From contig NZ_JAJNEC010000004.1 in assembly GCF_021044425.1 (NCBI RefSeq), positions 806,001-870,000 of the forward strand: a stretch of 64,000 nucleotides of DNA, in the 5' to 3' direction. The position numbers and the translations under genes are program-made. Of this stretch, positions 18,977-27,812 are shown in pieces (the stretch's first letter is position 1; every line of letters begins with the position of its first letter). Source of the stretch: Niabella pedocola (lineage in GTDB: Bacteria > Bacteroidota > Bacteroidia > Chitinophagales > Chitinophagaceae). Below the pieces are notes generated by a model, which saw only the letters and a list, made by a program, of their open reading frames with translations, had not been told where the DNA came from and ran no database searches.

Positions 18977-19686
18977 ACCTGAGTTGCGTTATTGTAGACG
19001 ATGAGCCCCTGGCCCGGGAAATATTAGCGGGTTTTATAACCCCCTTGCCCTGGGTAACGCTTGCCGGTACCTTTGGTAATGCATTTGAGGCCCTGAGCTT
19101 TTTAAACACGCATCCGGTTGATGCGCTGTTCCTGGATATCGAAATGCCGGAGATCAGCGGACTCGCTTTGTTACGCAGTTTGCCACAGCCACCGATAACG
19201 GTGTTTACCACCGCTTTTCGTGATTATGCTTTTGAAGGCTTTGAACTGGGTGTGATCGATTTTCTGTTAAAGCCAATTGCACAGCAGCGATTCAATCACG
19301 CGCTGGAAAAAATTGCCGACTTTCTTTCTTTACAAAAAAAAGAAGCTGGCGTTGAACGGAGCCAGGAACACGGGGAATCGATCTTTGTAAAAAGCGGGGT
19401 TGAAAAAATAAAATTACAGTTGACCGATATTCTGTTTATCCAGGGGTTAAAAGACTATGCGATTATTCATTCAACCGCAGGCAAAACCGTTGTAAAAGGA
19501 TCGGTAAAGTCTATGCAGGAATTGTTTCCCGGGCCTGCTTTTATACGGGTGCATAAATCCTTTATTGTGGCCAAAAGCCGGATACAACGCATTGCCAGGA
19601 ACCGCATCCTGATGGGCGAACACGCGATTCCGATCGGGAGGGTATACCGGGACGAACTGGCCAAACAGATACCTGGTTTTTCATAA
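18973..19686 (+). CDS. LytTR-family response regulator
   Basis: The 237-residue protein has a receiver domain with the acidic pair VDDEP (Asp9, Asp10), the phosphoacceptor FLDIEMPE (Asp55) and a conserved lysine in FLLKP. The C-terminal LytTR DNA-binding domain includes DILFIQGLKDYAIIHS and FIRVHKSFIVAKSRI. It acts in the cytosol with the LytS kinase encoded immediately upstream. Target genes are not known. The flanking divergent secreted-protein gene is one candidate. Confidence 0.93.
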   Translation: MNLSCVIVDDEPLAREILAGFITPLPWVTLAGTFGNAFEALSFLNTHPVDALFLDIEMPEISGLALLRSLPQPPITVFTTAFRDYAFEGFELGVIDFLLKPIAQQRFNHALEKIADFLSLQKKEAGVERSQEHGESIFVKSGVEKIKLQLTDILFIQGLKDYAIIHSTAGKTVVKGSVKSMQELFPGPAFIRVHKSFIVAKSRIQRIARNRILMGEHAIPIGRVYRDELAKQIPGFS

Positions 19687-19783
19687 GAGCAACACTTTAC
19701 ACATTGCACGGTTCGGCTGCAGCTGATGCATGAAAAAGAAGGGATCCAGGGCTGGCGAACAACCTTTTCTTTCCGGGAATGGT

Positions 19784-21904
19784 TTATTTTTTATTAATGG
19801 CAGCGCAGACCCGCACCGTTTGATCCCGTTCCCATTTTCCATTGGGTCCTTTTATAACGGGCACAAACGCGAAGTTCCAGTTCTGCTCACTATAAGCCCG
19901 TGGAATCCGTACTACGATCTTGTTCCAGCCTTTTTGTAATCGGATGGGAGCAGGTGGCCGGCTCCAGTAAAACTCCTCATCCGTAAACGGAATTTCGTTG
20001 GCCGGCGTTTCCCAGGTTGCCTTCAGATAGCGGTTGCCGCCGGGATTGTTCCATACAGGACCGGCGAGTTCGGTGTCATTTATATAAATCGCTCCTCCGT
20101 TGGCATCCCATTTTCCATTTTGCGGAATGCCTCCGCTCCGCCGGTTGCTACGCGCTGCCGTTTCAAAACCGGTAACTGCATATACCGTTCTATTTGTTTG
20201 GGCGTACATATACCCGGTGAGGTACAGGGTCTCATTCGCCAGGGAACTTAACGCCTTTTCACCTAACATATCTGCAAACCGGAAGATTCCCCCCGCCACG
20301 ATACGGGTACGGGCCGTATCGTTGACGTGAGTGTTTAATTCCGGTGCAAAAGCCCTGTAAACAACATCTTCCCTGCTCCTGTAAAAAGGCCCCGTCATCT
20401 TCCATTCCATATCGCCCAATGCATGATACGGGAACGGTTCCTGTTCAAAAAACAATGACCGGTGCCGGGCCATCCGGTGCTCAAATTCCTGGAAATACCG
20501 GCCGGCAGGTGTACCGGGTAGCGGCAGCCAGGCCATATAACTACGGTTGTAAGCCGGCCGGCCGCACCAGACGGCTTCGGCATACGTAATGATACCCGGC
20601 CACACCGGGTTGTGCAGGAAGATCCGGCTTTTATCATCTACCCGTACATCCGGCCAGCAACAGGCAATACCGCCCAGGGCCTTAGCATCTCCGGCCGGCC
20701 GGTTACAGATCTGCTGAAAAAAATATTGCTGTATTGTGCTGTAGGCATCATAATAATTGAGGTACCCGCCATAGGAATCCACGACCGGGTTACCGTTGTT
20801 CTTTATGCCGGCACTGCCATCATCGCGCCAGTGTTGCTCAATCGTACCCGGCTCAGGAGGCAGTCCCGGATTCCATACCATCACCTGCCTCCCGTGCCGC
20901 TTTACCCGATCCGTGATCCGCCTGATAAACGCCTGGGGGGCCGGAATCCTTACTTCATCGGAACCGATATGGATCACCGGACAGTCTGCCGCCGGTATCT
21001 GCTCGCAAAATTCATCAATGAGTTTCTCCAGCACAGCGATCCCCTGTTCCTGTTCCATCTTAAATCCAAAGGTTGGCTCAAAATACCTGCTGTGCCCCGG
21101 CATATCCAATTCGGGAATCACCCGGATGGACCGTTCACGGGCAAATGCGATCAGATCCCTGATGGCATCGAATGAATAGGTACTATCCGGATCCCGGCCG
21201 GCTTTCCGGTTGGCCGGGTCGTTTAACTGCGGGTACACCTTGCTTTGAGGGCGCCATGCAGGATTATCCGTTAAATGCCAGTGAAAGGTGTTGAATTTAT
21301 ACCAGGACATTTTTTCCAGCTGCGCTTTTAACAGATCGATCGACTGAAAGTTACGGCCATTATCATGCATAAAGCCCCTCCATTCAAAGGCCGGGCCATC
21401 AGCAATGATACAACCATACAAGGCGTTCTTTTCCGTTTTTTGGGCCAGCAATTGCCGCAACGTTTGCACGCCGTAATAAAACCCCGATGCATCATTGGCG
21501 TAAATAAGGATCTCCGAAGCCGTTACCTGCAACTGATATCCTTCCTTTACAGGCTGCGCTTTTTTTAAAAACCGGATATGGGCAGCCGTTTCTTTTTTGG
21601 GCGCTCCCGCAATATACGTTCCCGTTTGTACCTGGTAGGTTTGCAGCAGCGCCTTTAGCGACCGGACGGCATTATCAGCCAATCCGCCCACCGCGTCCTG
21701 CACTTCGATGATCATCGTTTTTTGTACGCTTAACAACTGCCCTGTCCAGGTCACTTCTCTTGGAAAAGGGATCAGCGCTACAGGTGCAGCCTTTAATACC
21801 GTTATTGAATGCGGCGACTGCCATTGCCCCGTTATATCCTGCTGACCGGCAACCGGCCGCACGGCCAGTATTAACAGGAACAGCAATCCGGTTCTGAATT
21901 TCAT
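19784..21904 (-). CDS. GH20-like beta-N-acetylhexosaminidase, secreted
   Basis: The 706-residue protein has a signal peptide ending near VAGQQ. Residues ~45-165 are the GH20b-type alpha/beta domain and ~170-500 the TIM barrel, with GFMHDNGRNFQS, KFNTFHWHLTDNPAWR and VIPELDMPGHS. The catalytic pair is HIGSDEV (Asp316, Glu317), which supports substrate-assisted catalysis on terminal N-acetylhexosamine. HIGGDE is more usual, so Ser replaces Gly. Residues beyond ~560 form an extra beta domain with a lectin-like end. The gene follows the glycerate kinase gene by 38 bases, so it may be co-transcribed with it. Confidence 0.85.
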   Translation of the reverse strand: MKFRTGLLFLLILAVRPVAGQQDITGQWQSPHSITVLKAAPVALIPFPREVTWTGQLLSVQKTMIIEVQDAVGGLADNAVRSLKALLQTYQVQTGTYIAGAPKKETAAHIRFLKKAQPVKEGYQLQVTASEILIYANDASGFYYGVQTLRQLLAQKTEKNALYGCIIADGPAFEWRGFMHDNGRNFQSIDLLKAQLEKMSWYKFNTFHWHLTDNPAWRPQSKVYPQLNDPANRKAGRDPDSTYSFDAIRDLIAFARERSIRVIPELDMPGHSRYFEPTFGFKMEQEQGIAVLEKLIDEFCEQIPAADCPVIHIGSDEVRIPAPQAFIRRITDRVKRHGRQVMVWNPGLPPEPGTIEQHWRDDGSAGIKNNGNPVVDSYGGYLNYYDAYSTIQQYFFQQICNRPAGDAKALGGIACCWPDVRVDDKSRIFLHNPVWPGIITYAEAVWCGRPAYNRSYMAWLPLPGTPAGRYFQEFEHRMARHRSLFFEQEPFPYHALGDMEWKMTGPFYRSREDVVYRAFAPELNTHVNDTARTRIVAGGIFRFADMLGEKALSSLANETLYLTGYMYAQTNRTVYAVTGFETAARSNRRSGGIPQNGKWDANGGAIYINDTELAGPVWNNPGGNRYLKATWETPANEIPFTDEEFYWSRPPAPIRLQKGWNKIVVRIPRAYSEQNWNFAFVPVIKGPNGKWERDQTVRVCAAINKK

Positions 21905-21942
21905 TGTTTTAAATGCGCTGTTTTACAGCTTCGTTTATATGA

Positions 21943-23121
21943 TTACTTCCAAGCTTTACCCGAAACACCCGGATCCTTTTTACTATTGTTCCTTATTTTT
22001 TCCAATACCGCTCCGATCTTTTCTCCCGTCTTCACCAGGTTGGGCCTTGTTTGGCGGATCGCTTCTTCCAATGTTGCCGGTTGTTCATTAATTGAAATTA
22101 GCTGCGAAAAATAGGCCTCCAATTCCGCATCTGGCCCCTCCGGCACTTTGCCGGCGATACCGATCACGGGGATGTCTTTTCGCCTTGCCAACACAGCTAC
22201 GCCGAAAGGCGCCTTGCCTTCCAGTGTTTGATGATCGATGGCACCTTCACCGGTAATCACCCAGCCAGCGCCTTCCAGCTCCTGCTCAAAGCCGGTCTTT
22301 TTTAAAAAGTAATCGATGCCATCCACTATGTGCACCTTGCAAAAAGCCGCCAGTCCGGCCGCAACGCCACCGGCCGCACCACTCGATTCCAATACATCCA
22401 TATCCGTTCCCGTCGTTTGCAGCACTACCTTCCGCCATTGCTGCAGCGCCGCCTCCAACTGTAAAACTTCACCGGCTCCGGCACCTTTTTGCGGACCAAA
22501 AACTGCAGCGGCGCCCTTCGCGCCCAGCAAATGATTCTTTACATCACAAAGTATGGTGATCGTTACATCGTGCAGCCGCGGATCCAGCCCCGAACTGTCG
22601 ATGCTATGCAACGTAACCAGATCCGCCGGAAGCGATGATAAGGGGCTGCCCTCCACATCATAAAGCTGAAGTCCCAGGGCTTTTAATAATCCCGTTCCTC
22701 CATCCACCGTGGCGCTGCCCCCGATACATAGCAACAGTTCCCGGGCGCCCTGGTTCAACGCCGCTGTTATCAATTGTCCGCAGCCCCGTGTTGAAGCATG
22801 CAGGGGATCGTATTCCTCCGGTTGCAGCAGGCGCAAACCGGAAGCATCCGCCATTTCAATAATCGCTGTTCCGGTTGCTTCGATCCATCCAAAGGCTGCC
22901 CGTATCGTTCGGCCCAGCGGATCCGCCACTTCGGCAACTACCTGCTCCGCTCCCAGGTACTGTGCCAGCAAACTACCGGTACCGTCACCCCCATCTCCAA
23001 CCGGACGGCAAACCAATGCACCGGTATAGCCGCCCCGGCGGATACCCTCCTCTAAAGCAGCAGCAACCGCAGCCGCCGGAAGGCTGTTCTTGAATGCATT
23101 GGGTGCAATAACAATTTTCAT
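21943..23121 (-). CDS. Glycerate kinase, type 1 (glycerate 2-kinase)
   Basis: The 392-residue protein opens with MKIVIAPNAFKNSLPAAAVA and has LVCRPVGDGGDGTGSLL, LLLCIGGSATVDGGTGLLKA, FGPQKGA and WVITGEGAIDHQTLEGKAP, the full set of GlxK/GarK family motifs. It phosphorylates D-glycerate, most likely giving 2-phosphoglycerate that enters lower glycolysis. It directly abuts the GntP-type permease gene (no gap), a pairing that suggests glycerate or a sugar-acid uptake-and-use module. The length is normal for the family. Confidence 0.93.
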   Translation of the reverse strand: MKIVIAPNAFKNSLPAAAVAAALEEGIRRGGYTGALVCRPVGDGGDGTGSLLAQYLGAEQVVAEVADPLGRTIRAAFGWIEATGTAIIEMADASGLRLLQPEEYDPLHASTRGCGQLITAALNQGARELLLCIGGSATVDGGTGLLKALGLQLYDVEGSPLSSLPADLVTLHSIDSSGLDPRLHDVTITILCDVKNHLLGAKGAAAVFGPQKGAGAGEVLQLEAALQQWRKVVLQTTGTDMDVLESSGAAGGVAAGLAAFCKVHIVDGIDYFLKKTGFEQELEGAGWVITGEGAIDHQTLEGKAPFGVAVLARRKDIPVIGIAGKVPEGPDAELEAYFSQLISINEQPATLEEAIRQTRPNLVKTGEKIGAVLEKIRNNSKKDPGVSGKAWK

Positions 23122-24457
23122 CTACAGCATAATTAACGATAATATATAAACGGCCAGCATGCCCGTAAGCGCCATCCAGATGGTAGCCATACTGTATACC
23201 TTCAGCACCTGTTTCAGCTCCTGCCCGGAAAAGTTTGTGATCACCCAAAAGTAGGCATCATTCACATGTGATACGGCCATGGAACCTGCGCCCATTGCCA
23301 GCACGGCCAGCACCCGCCCGTTCTCGGTATCCAGGCCCAGTCCGGGCAAAAACGGAAGTACAATGGAAGCCGCCGTTAACACTGCAACAGTAGAAGAGCC
23401 CTGCGCTGTTTTAAGGATCAGGGCAACCAGGAAGGGGAAAAAGATACCGAGGGCTTTTACGCCCTGGATCGAGGCCAGGTGATCCTGAAGCTTCAGGGCA
23501 TTGATGACCATTCCGAAAGCACCACCAGCTCCAATGATCACCAGGATGCCGCCGGCTTTTTCCAACCCATGATGCATCAGCCGGCCGAGGGCACCTTTAT
23601 CCCATTTCCGGGGGAATACACAGCGCCAGTACCAGGCCCACCGCCAGCGCTATAGCGGGTTCACCGGTCATCAGCATTAAGCGGAGTAACGGATTACCCG
23701 GCACCGGTATCAACGCCTTGCAGGCAATAAGGATTACGGGTACGATTACCGGAATAAATGACAAGGCCACCGGAGGCAGGGACCGGTCCGTATCCGGCAA
23801 TGGCTCCGCAGGATCATCATTCCCCGTTATCGCCGGAAATTTCCGGCCCTTCCACACGGCCCAGTAATAACCGGCCAGCATTGCCGGAACAGCCGCCAGT
23901 AACCCCAACAGGATCACCCGTCCCATCTCTGCGTGCACTGTGCCCACGGCAGCAGTAATGCCCGGGTGCGGCGGTATAAAACAATGCACGGCGTAAAGCC
24001 CTGTGGCCATCGTGGTACTCATAATTGCGGTAGCGATTCCGGTGCGGCGGATCATCGATTGGTTCAATCCGTTCAATACCACATAACCCGAATCACAAAA
24101 AATCGGAAGCCCTACAAAAAAACCGGTAAGGCTCATGGCAAAGGCCGACCGTTTTCCTCCAACCCACTTAATAATGGCATTGGCCATGGCGGTAGTGGCC
24201 CCATTGGCCTGCAATACCATACCCAGCGCAGTACCGATGGCAATAATAAACCCCAGGGAGCTCATGATCTTCCCGAAGCCTTCTTTCATTAACGAGAGTA
24301 TGGAAACGGCATCCAGCCCACCCAGTCCGCCGGTTACAAAACAAGCCAGGCACAATGAAAAGAACGGGTGAACTTTATACCGCGTACTTAAAAGAATGAT
24401 CAAAACGATACCGGTCAGCAGCGCCGACACTATAAAAAAAACGGGTGAAGCAAGCAT
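23122..24457 (-). pseudogene. GntP-family permease, split by a one-base frameshift
   Basis: Two frames (24457-23597, 286 residues; 23577-23122, 151 residues from its first ATG) together encode a normal ~440-residue GntP gluconate/glycerate permease. The N-terminal half has ANGATTAMANAIIKWVGG and GLPIFCDSGYVVLNGLNQS. The C-terminal half has AGGILVIIGAGGAFGMVIN and AQGSSTVAVLTAASIV. At a run of five G (plus strand 23610-23614) the first frame enters a stop. Removing one base restores I-P-R-K-W-D-K-G-A-L-G and joins the halves. It may be a sequencing indel, a recent inactivation or a phase-variable tract. The neighbour is glycerate kinase. Confidence 0.85.
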
Positions 24458-24817
24458 CCGGCAATTTATTATTTAATTCTGAAATAGCGTTTGCCCGAGC
24501 ACCCCTTATTTTTTGATACCCCCTACCCTGACAAACGGCAACCGGAAAAACCATAAACAAAGAACACCATATGTTTTTAATTAAGAGCCAGCTCATTGTG
24601 AATGTAAAAAAAAAGCACTATCAGCACTCGATAATACTACCCCATCCGGGGTAGCACTAAAAGTGGTTCTTTTTAAGCAAACCCTTTAGCTTAAAGGCTT
24701 CCGGCAGAATGCCCTTTAAACGGTCCGTTCATTTTTCAAGAAAATGGATTCCCCTGTTTTTATCGAAAAAAATGAGGCATTCATCGAATTTAATAGGAAA
24801 AAAAACTGCCGCCCTGA

Positions 24818-24825
24818 TAGTTTTG
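24818..24825 (+). promoter_or_regulatory. -7 box of a possible small RNA
   Basis: TAGTTTTG fits TAnnTTTG and is followed 222 bases later by an intrinsic terminator with no coding region between. No clear -33 element is seen. Confidence 0.3.
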
Positions 24826-24831
24826 TGTATC

Positions 24832-25080
24832 ATTTCATCTGAAAAATGATCCTATGCAGTCAATTTTCATTTCATAGGGTTTTTATCAGTTTTCTTTATT
24901 TAAAATTCCAAAACAAGTGTCGCTGTCCTGCTCAGCTTTTCAGCCTCTTCCGGGAGGTACTGGAAAAGAACAGCTCAGTGCTGCTGGTAACATATTGCGC
25001 GTGCGGCAATGGCCGCCGCTCTAAAGACAGGTTTATAATGCAAATTAAACCCCCGGGTAATTCTTTACATTGGGGGTTTT
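24832..25080 (+). ncRNA. Candidate structured non-coding RNA (~250 nt)
   Basis: Between the -7 box at 24818 and the hairpin at 25047-25080 the sequence can form nested stems. CTGTC (24923-24927) pairs with GACAG (25026-25030). A hairpin at 24936-24968 has CTTTTCAG against CTGGAAAAG, with CCTC/GAGG inside. GCGGC pairs with GCCGC around 25004-25017. No convincing ORF is present. It could be a regulatory RNA of 6S-like size, but I see no feature that identifies a family. Confidence 0.3.
25047..25080 (+). terminator. Intrinsic terminator-like hairpin
   Basis: AAACCCCC (25047-25054) and GGGGGTTT (25072-25079) pair perfectly around a 17-nt loop and are followed by TGC. No plus-strand coding gene ends here, which is the main reason for suspecting an RNA gene upstream. 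The stem is also U-rich on the minus strand. Confidence 0.6.
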
Positions 25081-25115
25081 GCTATTGGATCATTTGTGTT
25101 GGTTCGTTCCTTTCT

Positions 25116-25870
25116 TTCGGCCCTCAGTGCCTTCGTAGCGAACACTCCTGCGTAGAATCAAGAGCCACAAAGACTGAAAGGCACTAAGAAACACGAAAAA
25201 GAACCTAACCTTCGTCATCTTCGGGCCTTTGTGCCTTCGTGGCGAACACTCCTGCGTAGCATCAAGAACCACAAAGACTGAAAGGCACTAAGAAACACAA
25301 AAGGCGCCCAACCTTCGCGCATCTTCGGGCCTTTGTGCCTTCGTGGCAAACGTTTCGCGTAAGATCAAGAACCACAAAAACTGAAGGGCACTAAGAAACA
25401 CGAAAAAGCGCCTAACCTTCGCGCAGCTTCGGGCCTTTGTGCCTTCGTGGCAAACGTTCCGCGTAAGATCAAGAACCTCAAAAACTGAAGGGCACTAAGA
25501 AACACGAAAAAGCGCCTAACCTTCGCGCATCTTCGGGTCCTTGTGCCTTCGTCGCAAACGTCTCGCGTAAGATCAAGAACCACAAAAACTGAAGGGCACT
25601 AAGAAACACGAAAAGCACCTAACCTTCGTCATCTTCGGGTCTTTGTGCCTTCGTGGCAAACGTCTCGCGTAAGATCAAGAACCACAAAGACTGAAAGGCA
25701 CTAAGAAACACAAAAGGCGCCCAACCTTCGCGCATCTTCGGGTCCTTGTGCCTTCGTGGCAAACGTCTCGCGTAAGATCAAGAACCACAAAAACTGAAGG
25801 GCACTAAGAAACACGAAAAAGCGCCTAACCTTCGCGCAGCTTCGGGCCTTTGTGCCTTCGTGGCAAACGT
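25116..25870. repeat. Tandem repeat block, ~104-bp period, seven units plus a partial
   Basis: Units start at 25116, 25220, 25324, 25428, 25532, 25634, 25737 and 25841 (partial), with spacings of 104, 104, 104, 104, 102, 103 and 104. Each contains TTTGTGCCTTCGTGG, AAGATCAAGAACCACAAA, GGCACTAAGAAACAC and CCTAACCTTCG. Within a unit the first word is roughly the reverse complement of the CCACAAAGACTGAAAGGCAC part, so each unit can fold on itself. The block stops 12 bases before the GH16 stop codon. It has no coding signal in any frame. Confidence 0.9.
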
Positions 25871-25882
25871 CCGGAACGCTTT

Positions 25883-26725
25883 TTACTTTTTTTGATAGAC
25901 CCGCACATAATCTACCAGGTACCGGCTGGGGAAGCGGGTTGCTGCAGGATCCCCGCCGTTGTCTCCGCCAATAGCCAGGTTAAGAAGAATATAATGTGGT
26001 TGCCGGAAAGGGTTAAAACCATCCGGGTTCGCAAGCTGATCAAGCGGAACCTCGTTCAGCAAACGATCGTCCACATATAATTTAATCGCCTGCTCATCCC
26101 AGTCCATCCGCCAGATATGAAAAGCCGCCTCCCAATTTTTTCCAAATTCGGAAACCGGCTTTTTTACGGTAAACCATTTAGCCTTGTACCGCTCCGTGGT
26201 ACCGCAGGCAATATTTGCCAGCAGGGTCCCCCGGTAATATTCCATAATATCAATTTCGCCATTTGAAGGCCACTCCCGCTTTGCACCCAGCGTCCAGAAC
26301 GCCGGCCAGAGGCCGTTATCCGTTTTGATTTTTGCCCGCATCACAAAACGGCCATACTGCCAGGTTTTACGTCCGCGGGTATTGATACTGGCCGATGTAT
26401 ACCCGATGTATTGCCGCTGTTGCCGCCATTCAACCGCACGGTTGTTGTAACGGGGATTGGGTTTTGTTTCGCGCCGGGCTTCAATGACCAGGTGGCCGTT
26501 TGCACACCAGGCGTTTTCCGGCTGATACCACTGGAGTTCATGATTGCGTTCGAACCCGTTTTCAAAATTCCAAACGGAAGTATCTACTTTTCCGGGTCGG
26601 TTAAACTCCTCCGCCCAAACCAGCCGGTAGCCTTCGTCTTTCAGCTGCCGCTGTGTGCCACAGGCAGTACAGAGTACCAGGCATCCTATCAGCAAACCAT
26701 ACCAATTACTGCCAGCTTTTATCAT
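25883..26725 (-). CDS. GH16 beta-glucanase (laminarinase-like) lipoprotein
   Basis: The start at 26725 gives a lipoprotein signal (MIKAGSNWYGLLIGCLVLCT then AC; lipobox Cys22). The longer frame from 26905 overlaps the next gene and lacks a signal. The 280-residue product is a single GH16 jelly roll with YRLVWAEEFNRPGK at the front, the catalytic E-x-D-x-x-E in GEIDIMEYY (Glu157 nucleophile, Asp159, Glu162 acid/base), WPAFWTLGA and a terminal YLVDYVRVYQ. It probably cuts beta-1,3 or mixed-linkage glucans, or a related galactan, outside the cytoplasm. No SusCD partner is adjacent. Confidence 0.92.
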   Translation of the reverse strand: MIKAGSNWYGLLIGCLVLCTACGTQRQLKDEGYRLVWAEEFNRPGKVDTSVWNFENGFERNHELQWYQPENAWCANGHLVIEARRETKPNPRYNNRAVEWRQQRQYIGYTSASINTRGRKTWQYGRFVMRAKIKTDNGLWPAFWTLGAKREWPSNGEIDIMEYYRGTLLANIACGTTERYKAKWFTVKKPVSEFGKNWEAAFHIWRMDWDEQAIKLYVDDRLLNEVPLDQLANPDGFNPFRQPHYILLNLAIGGDNGGDPAATRFPSRYLVDYVRVYQKK

Positions 26726-26813
26726 GGATGTATTTTTTACAAATGTATGCACGAATCGTACAGGCCCGCGCTCCGGTTGCGGCAACACCCAAATATGTCC
26801 ATACGGCCAGGGT

Positions 26814-27023
26814 TCAGATTTTGGTAAGTGCCGCCCCTTTGTGAGCTGCAATATGATCCGTCTTGCTGCTTTTGATCTCGTACTGGGGATCTGCCGCCGT
26901 AGCATGGTGTGTATATCCTTTGTATTGAAAATCCTTTGTATGCACTTTAATAATCGTACCGGAAACCATTCCGGCTTCGGAATTCCAACGCACGTTGTCC
27001 CCTACTTTGAATCCAGCTTTCAT
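26814..27023 (-). CDS. DUF2945 / hypervirulence-associated TUDOR-domain protein
   Basis: The 69-residue cytosolic protein reads MKAGFKVGDNVRWNSEAG, then SGTIIKVHTKDFQYKGYTHH, DPQYEIKSSKTDHIAAHKG and a final ALTKI. This is the full length and motif order of the DUF2945 (HVA1 TUDOR-like) family: a small barrel with the YxGYxHxA and TDHxAxHK signatures. Its function is not established. It starts 79 bases from the end of the GNAT gene and precedes GH16 on the same strand. Confidence 0.88.
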   Translation of the reverse strand: MKAGFKVGDNVRWNSEAGMVSGTIIKVHTKDFQYKGYTHHATAADPQYEIKSSKTDHIAAHKGAALTKI

Positions 27024-27102
27024 ATCCAGCGTTTTAATTGTTTATCCATCATACCATCTCATGCAGTGCTGCAAAAACAGTACCGCAACAACCGCGGCAC
27101 TC

Positions 27103-27678
27103 TTAGGTTGATTCCCATTTCATAAAGTACAGGGGATAACCCAAATCGATCTCATTATAAATCTCAAGCCCGTTCTTTTGATACCAGGGAACATTTTTTA
27201 AAGCAGATGTTTCCAGGCACAAGATCCGCCCGGTGTTGCTGGCCTGCTGCTTTAAGCCGGACAACAGCCGGCTTCCGTTGCCCCGCCCCTGCGCATCCCG
27301 GCGCATACCGATAAACCACAGGTAATATAAACGCCCGTCCGGCTGCAGTTTCCGGAGTGCAGCCTCCCGCTTCATGGCTTTCAGGGCATTCCGGATCCCG
27401 GTTGCCTTAACAGCCAGTTTCAGATCCAGCCCCATTGTCTGCAGACTAGCCTTTTTTTGATCCGGAAACAATACCAGCGCGCAGCCGTTACCCTCTTCGG
27501 TAAGGAACACTTCACCGGATAACATGCAAACATCAAAGGCATACTCCATCAGAAGCCGTATCCGTTTTTGACGTTTGGCATCCTGTGGAATAATGTAGTT
27601 AACGCTCTTATTATCGTTGAAGGCTTCTGTAAGAATCTGAACAACAACAGGCCGGTCTTGTTCCCGAGCTTTTATCAT
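27103..27678 (-). CDS. GNAT family N-acetyltransferase
   Basis: The 191-residue product from ATG 27678 (MIKAREQDRPVVVQILTEAF) carries an acetyl-CoA-binding core, LYYLWFIGMRRDAQGRGNGS (the R/Q-x-x-G-x-G/S loop), followed by CLETSALKNVPWYQKNGLEI. The upstream in-frame ATG at 27735 is rejected because a -7 box (TATCTTTG) lies between the two. The substrate is unknown. The protein lies alone between HVA1 and the MFS gene, which converge on either side in direction of transcription but not as an operon. Confidence 0.85.
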   Translation of the reverse strand: MIKAREQDRPVVVQILTEAFNDNKSVNYIIPQDAKRQKRIRLLMEYAFDVCMLSGEVFLTEEGNGCALVLFPDQKKASLQTMGLDLKLAVKATGIRNALKAMKREAALRKLQPDGRLYYLWFIGMRRDAQGRGNGSRLLSGLKQQASNTGRILCLETSALKNVPWYQKNGLEIYNEIDLGYPLYFMKWEST

Positions 27679-27682
27679 CGCA

Positions 27683-27690
27683 CAAAGATA
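27683..27690 (-). promoter_or_regulatory. -7 box of the GNAT gene (possibly leaderless)
   Basis: On the minus strand TATCTTTG matches TAnnTTTG and ends four bases before the ATG at 27678. If the usual -7 spacing holds, transcription would begin at or within a base or two of the start codon. Confidence 0.5.
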
Positions 27691-27812
27691 CCGGCATTTT
27701 ATCCCACCGTAACAGGGACATTCCGGGCAGCTCAAAAAATCAGCGCAGGCGGATGAAAGGACGTGTACGCATCTGTTTGTACTTCATACAACACCGAAAC
27801 AAGCGGATACCG

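Larger units (their letters stand above)
24458..25115. other. Intergenic region upstream of the GntP-type gene
   Basis: This 658-base part of a 1.4-kb gene-free stretch holds the candidate RNA at 24832-25080 (listed) and AT-rich sequence. No ORF has a recognisable product. A frame open at 24846-25187 runs through the hairpin structures and into the repeat block, so I do not call it. Confidence 0.4.

Noticed and set aside
23122..23577. The 151-residue frame as an independent small membrane protein
   Set aside because: It matches the C-terminal half of GntP and joins the upstream half by one base, so it is treated as part of a frameshifted gene.
24846..25187. 113-residue plus-strand frame as a protein
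   Set aside because: It runs through the terminator hairpin and into the repeat array. The composition is not protein-like.
25090..25583. Minus-strand frames with VFLSAFQ / FFVFLSALQ repeats in the 104-bp array
   Set aside because: Encoded by the tandem DNA repeat and shared among units. No start context or homology.
25116..25870. CRISPR array
   Set aside because: Units are ~104 bases and nearly identical throughout, with no short direct repeats alternating with unique spacers, and no cas genes are present.
26726..26905. Extended N terminus of the GH16 frame (start 26905)
   Set aside because: The extra 60 residues lack a signal, overlap the DUF2945 gene and precede a perfect lipoprotein signal starting at 26725.
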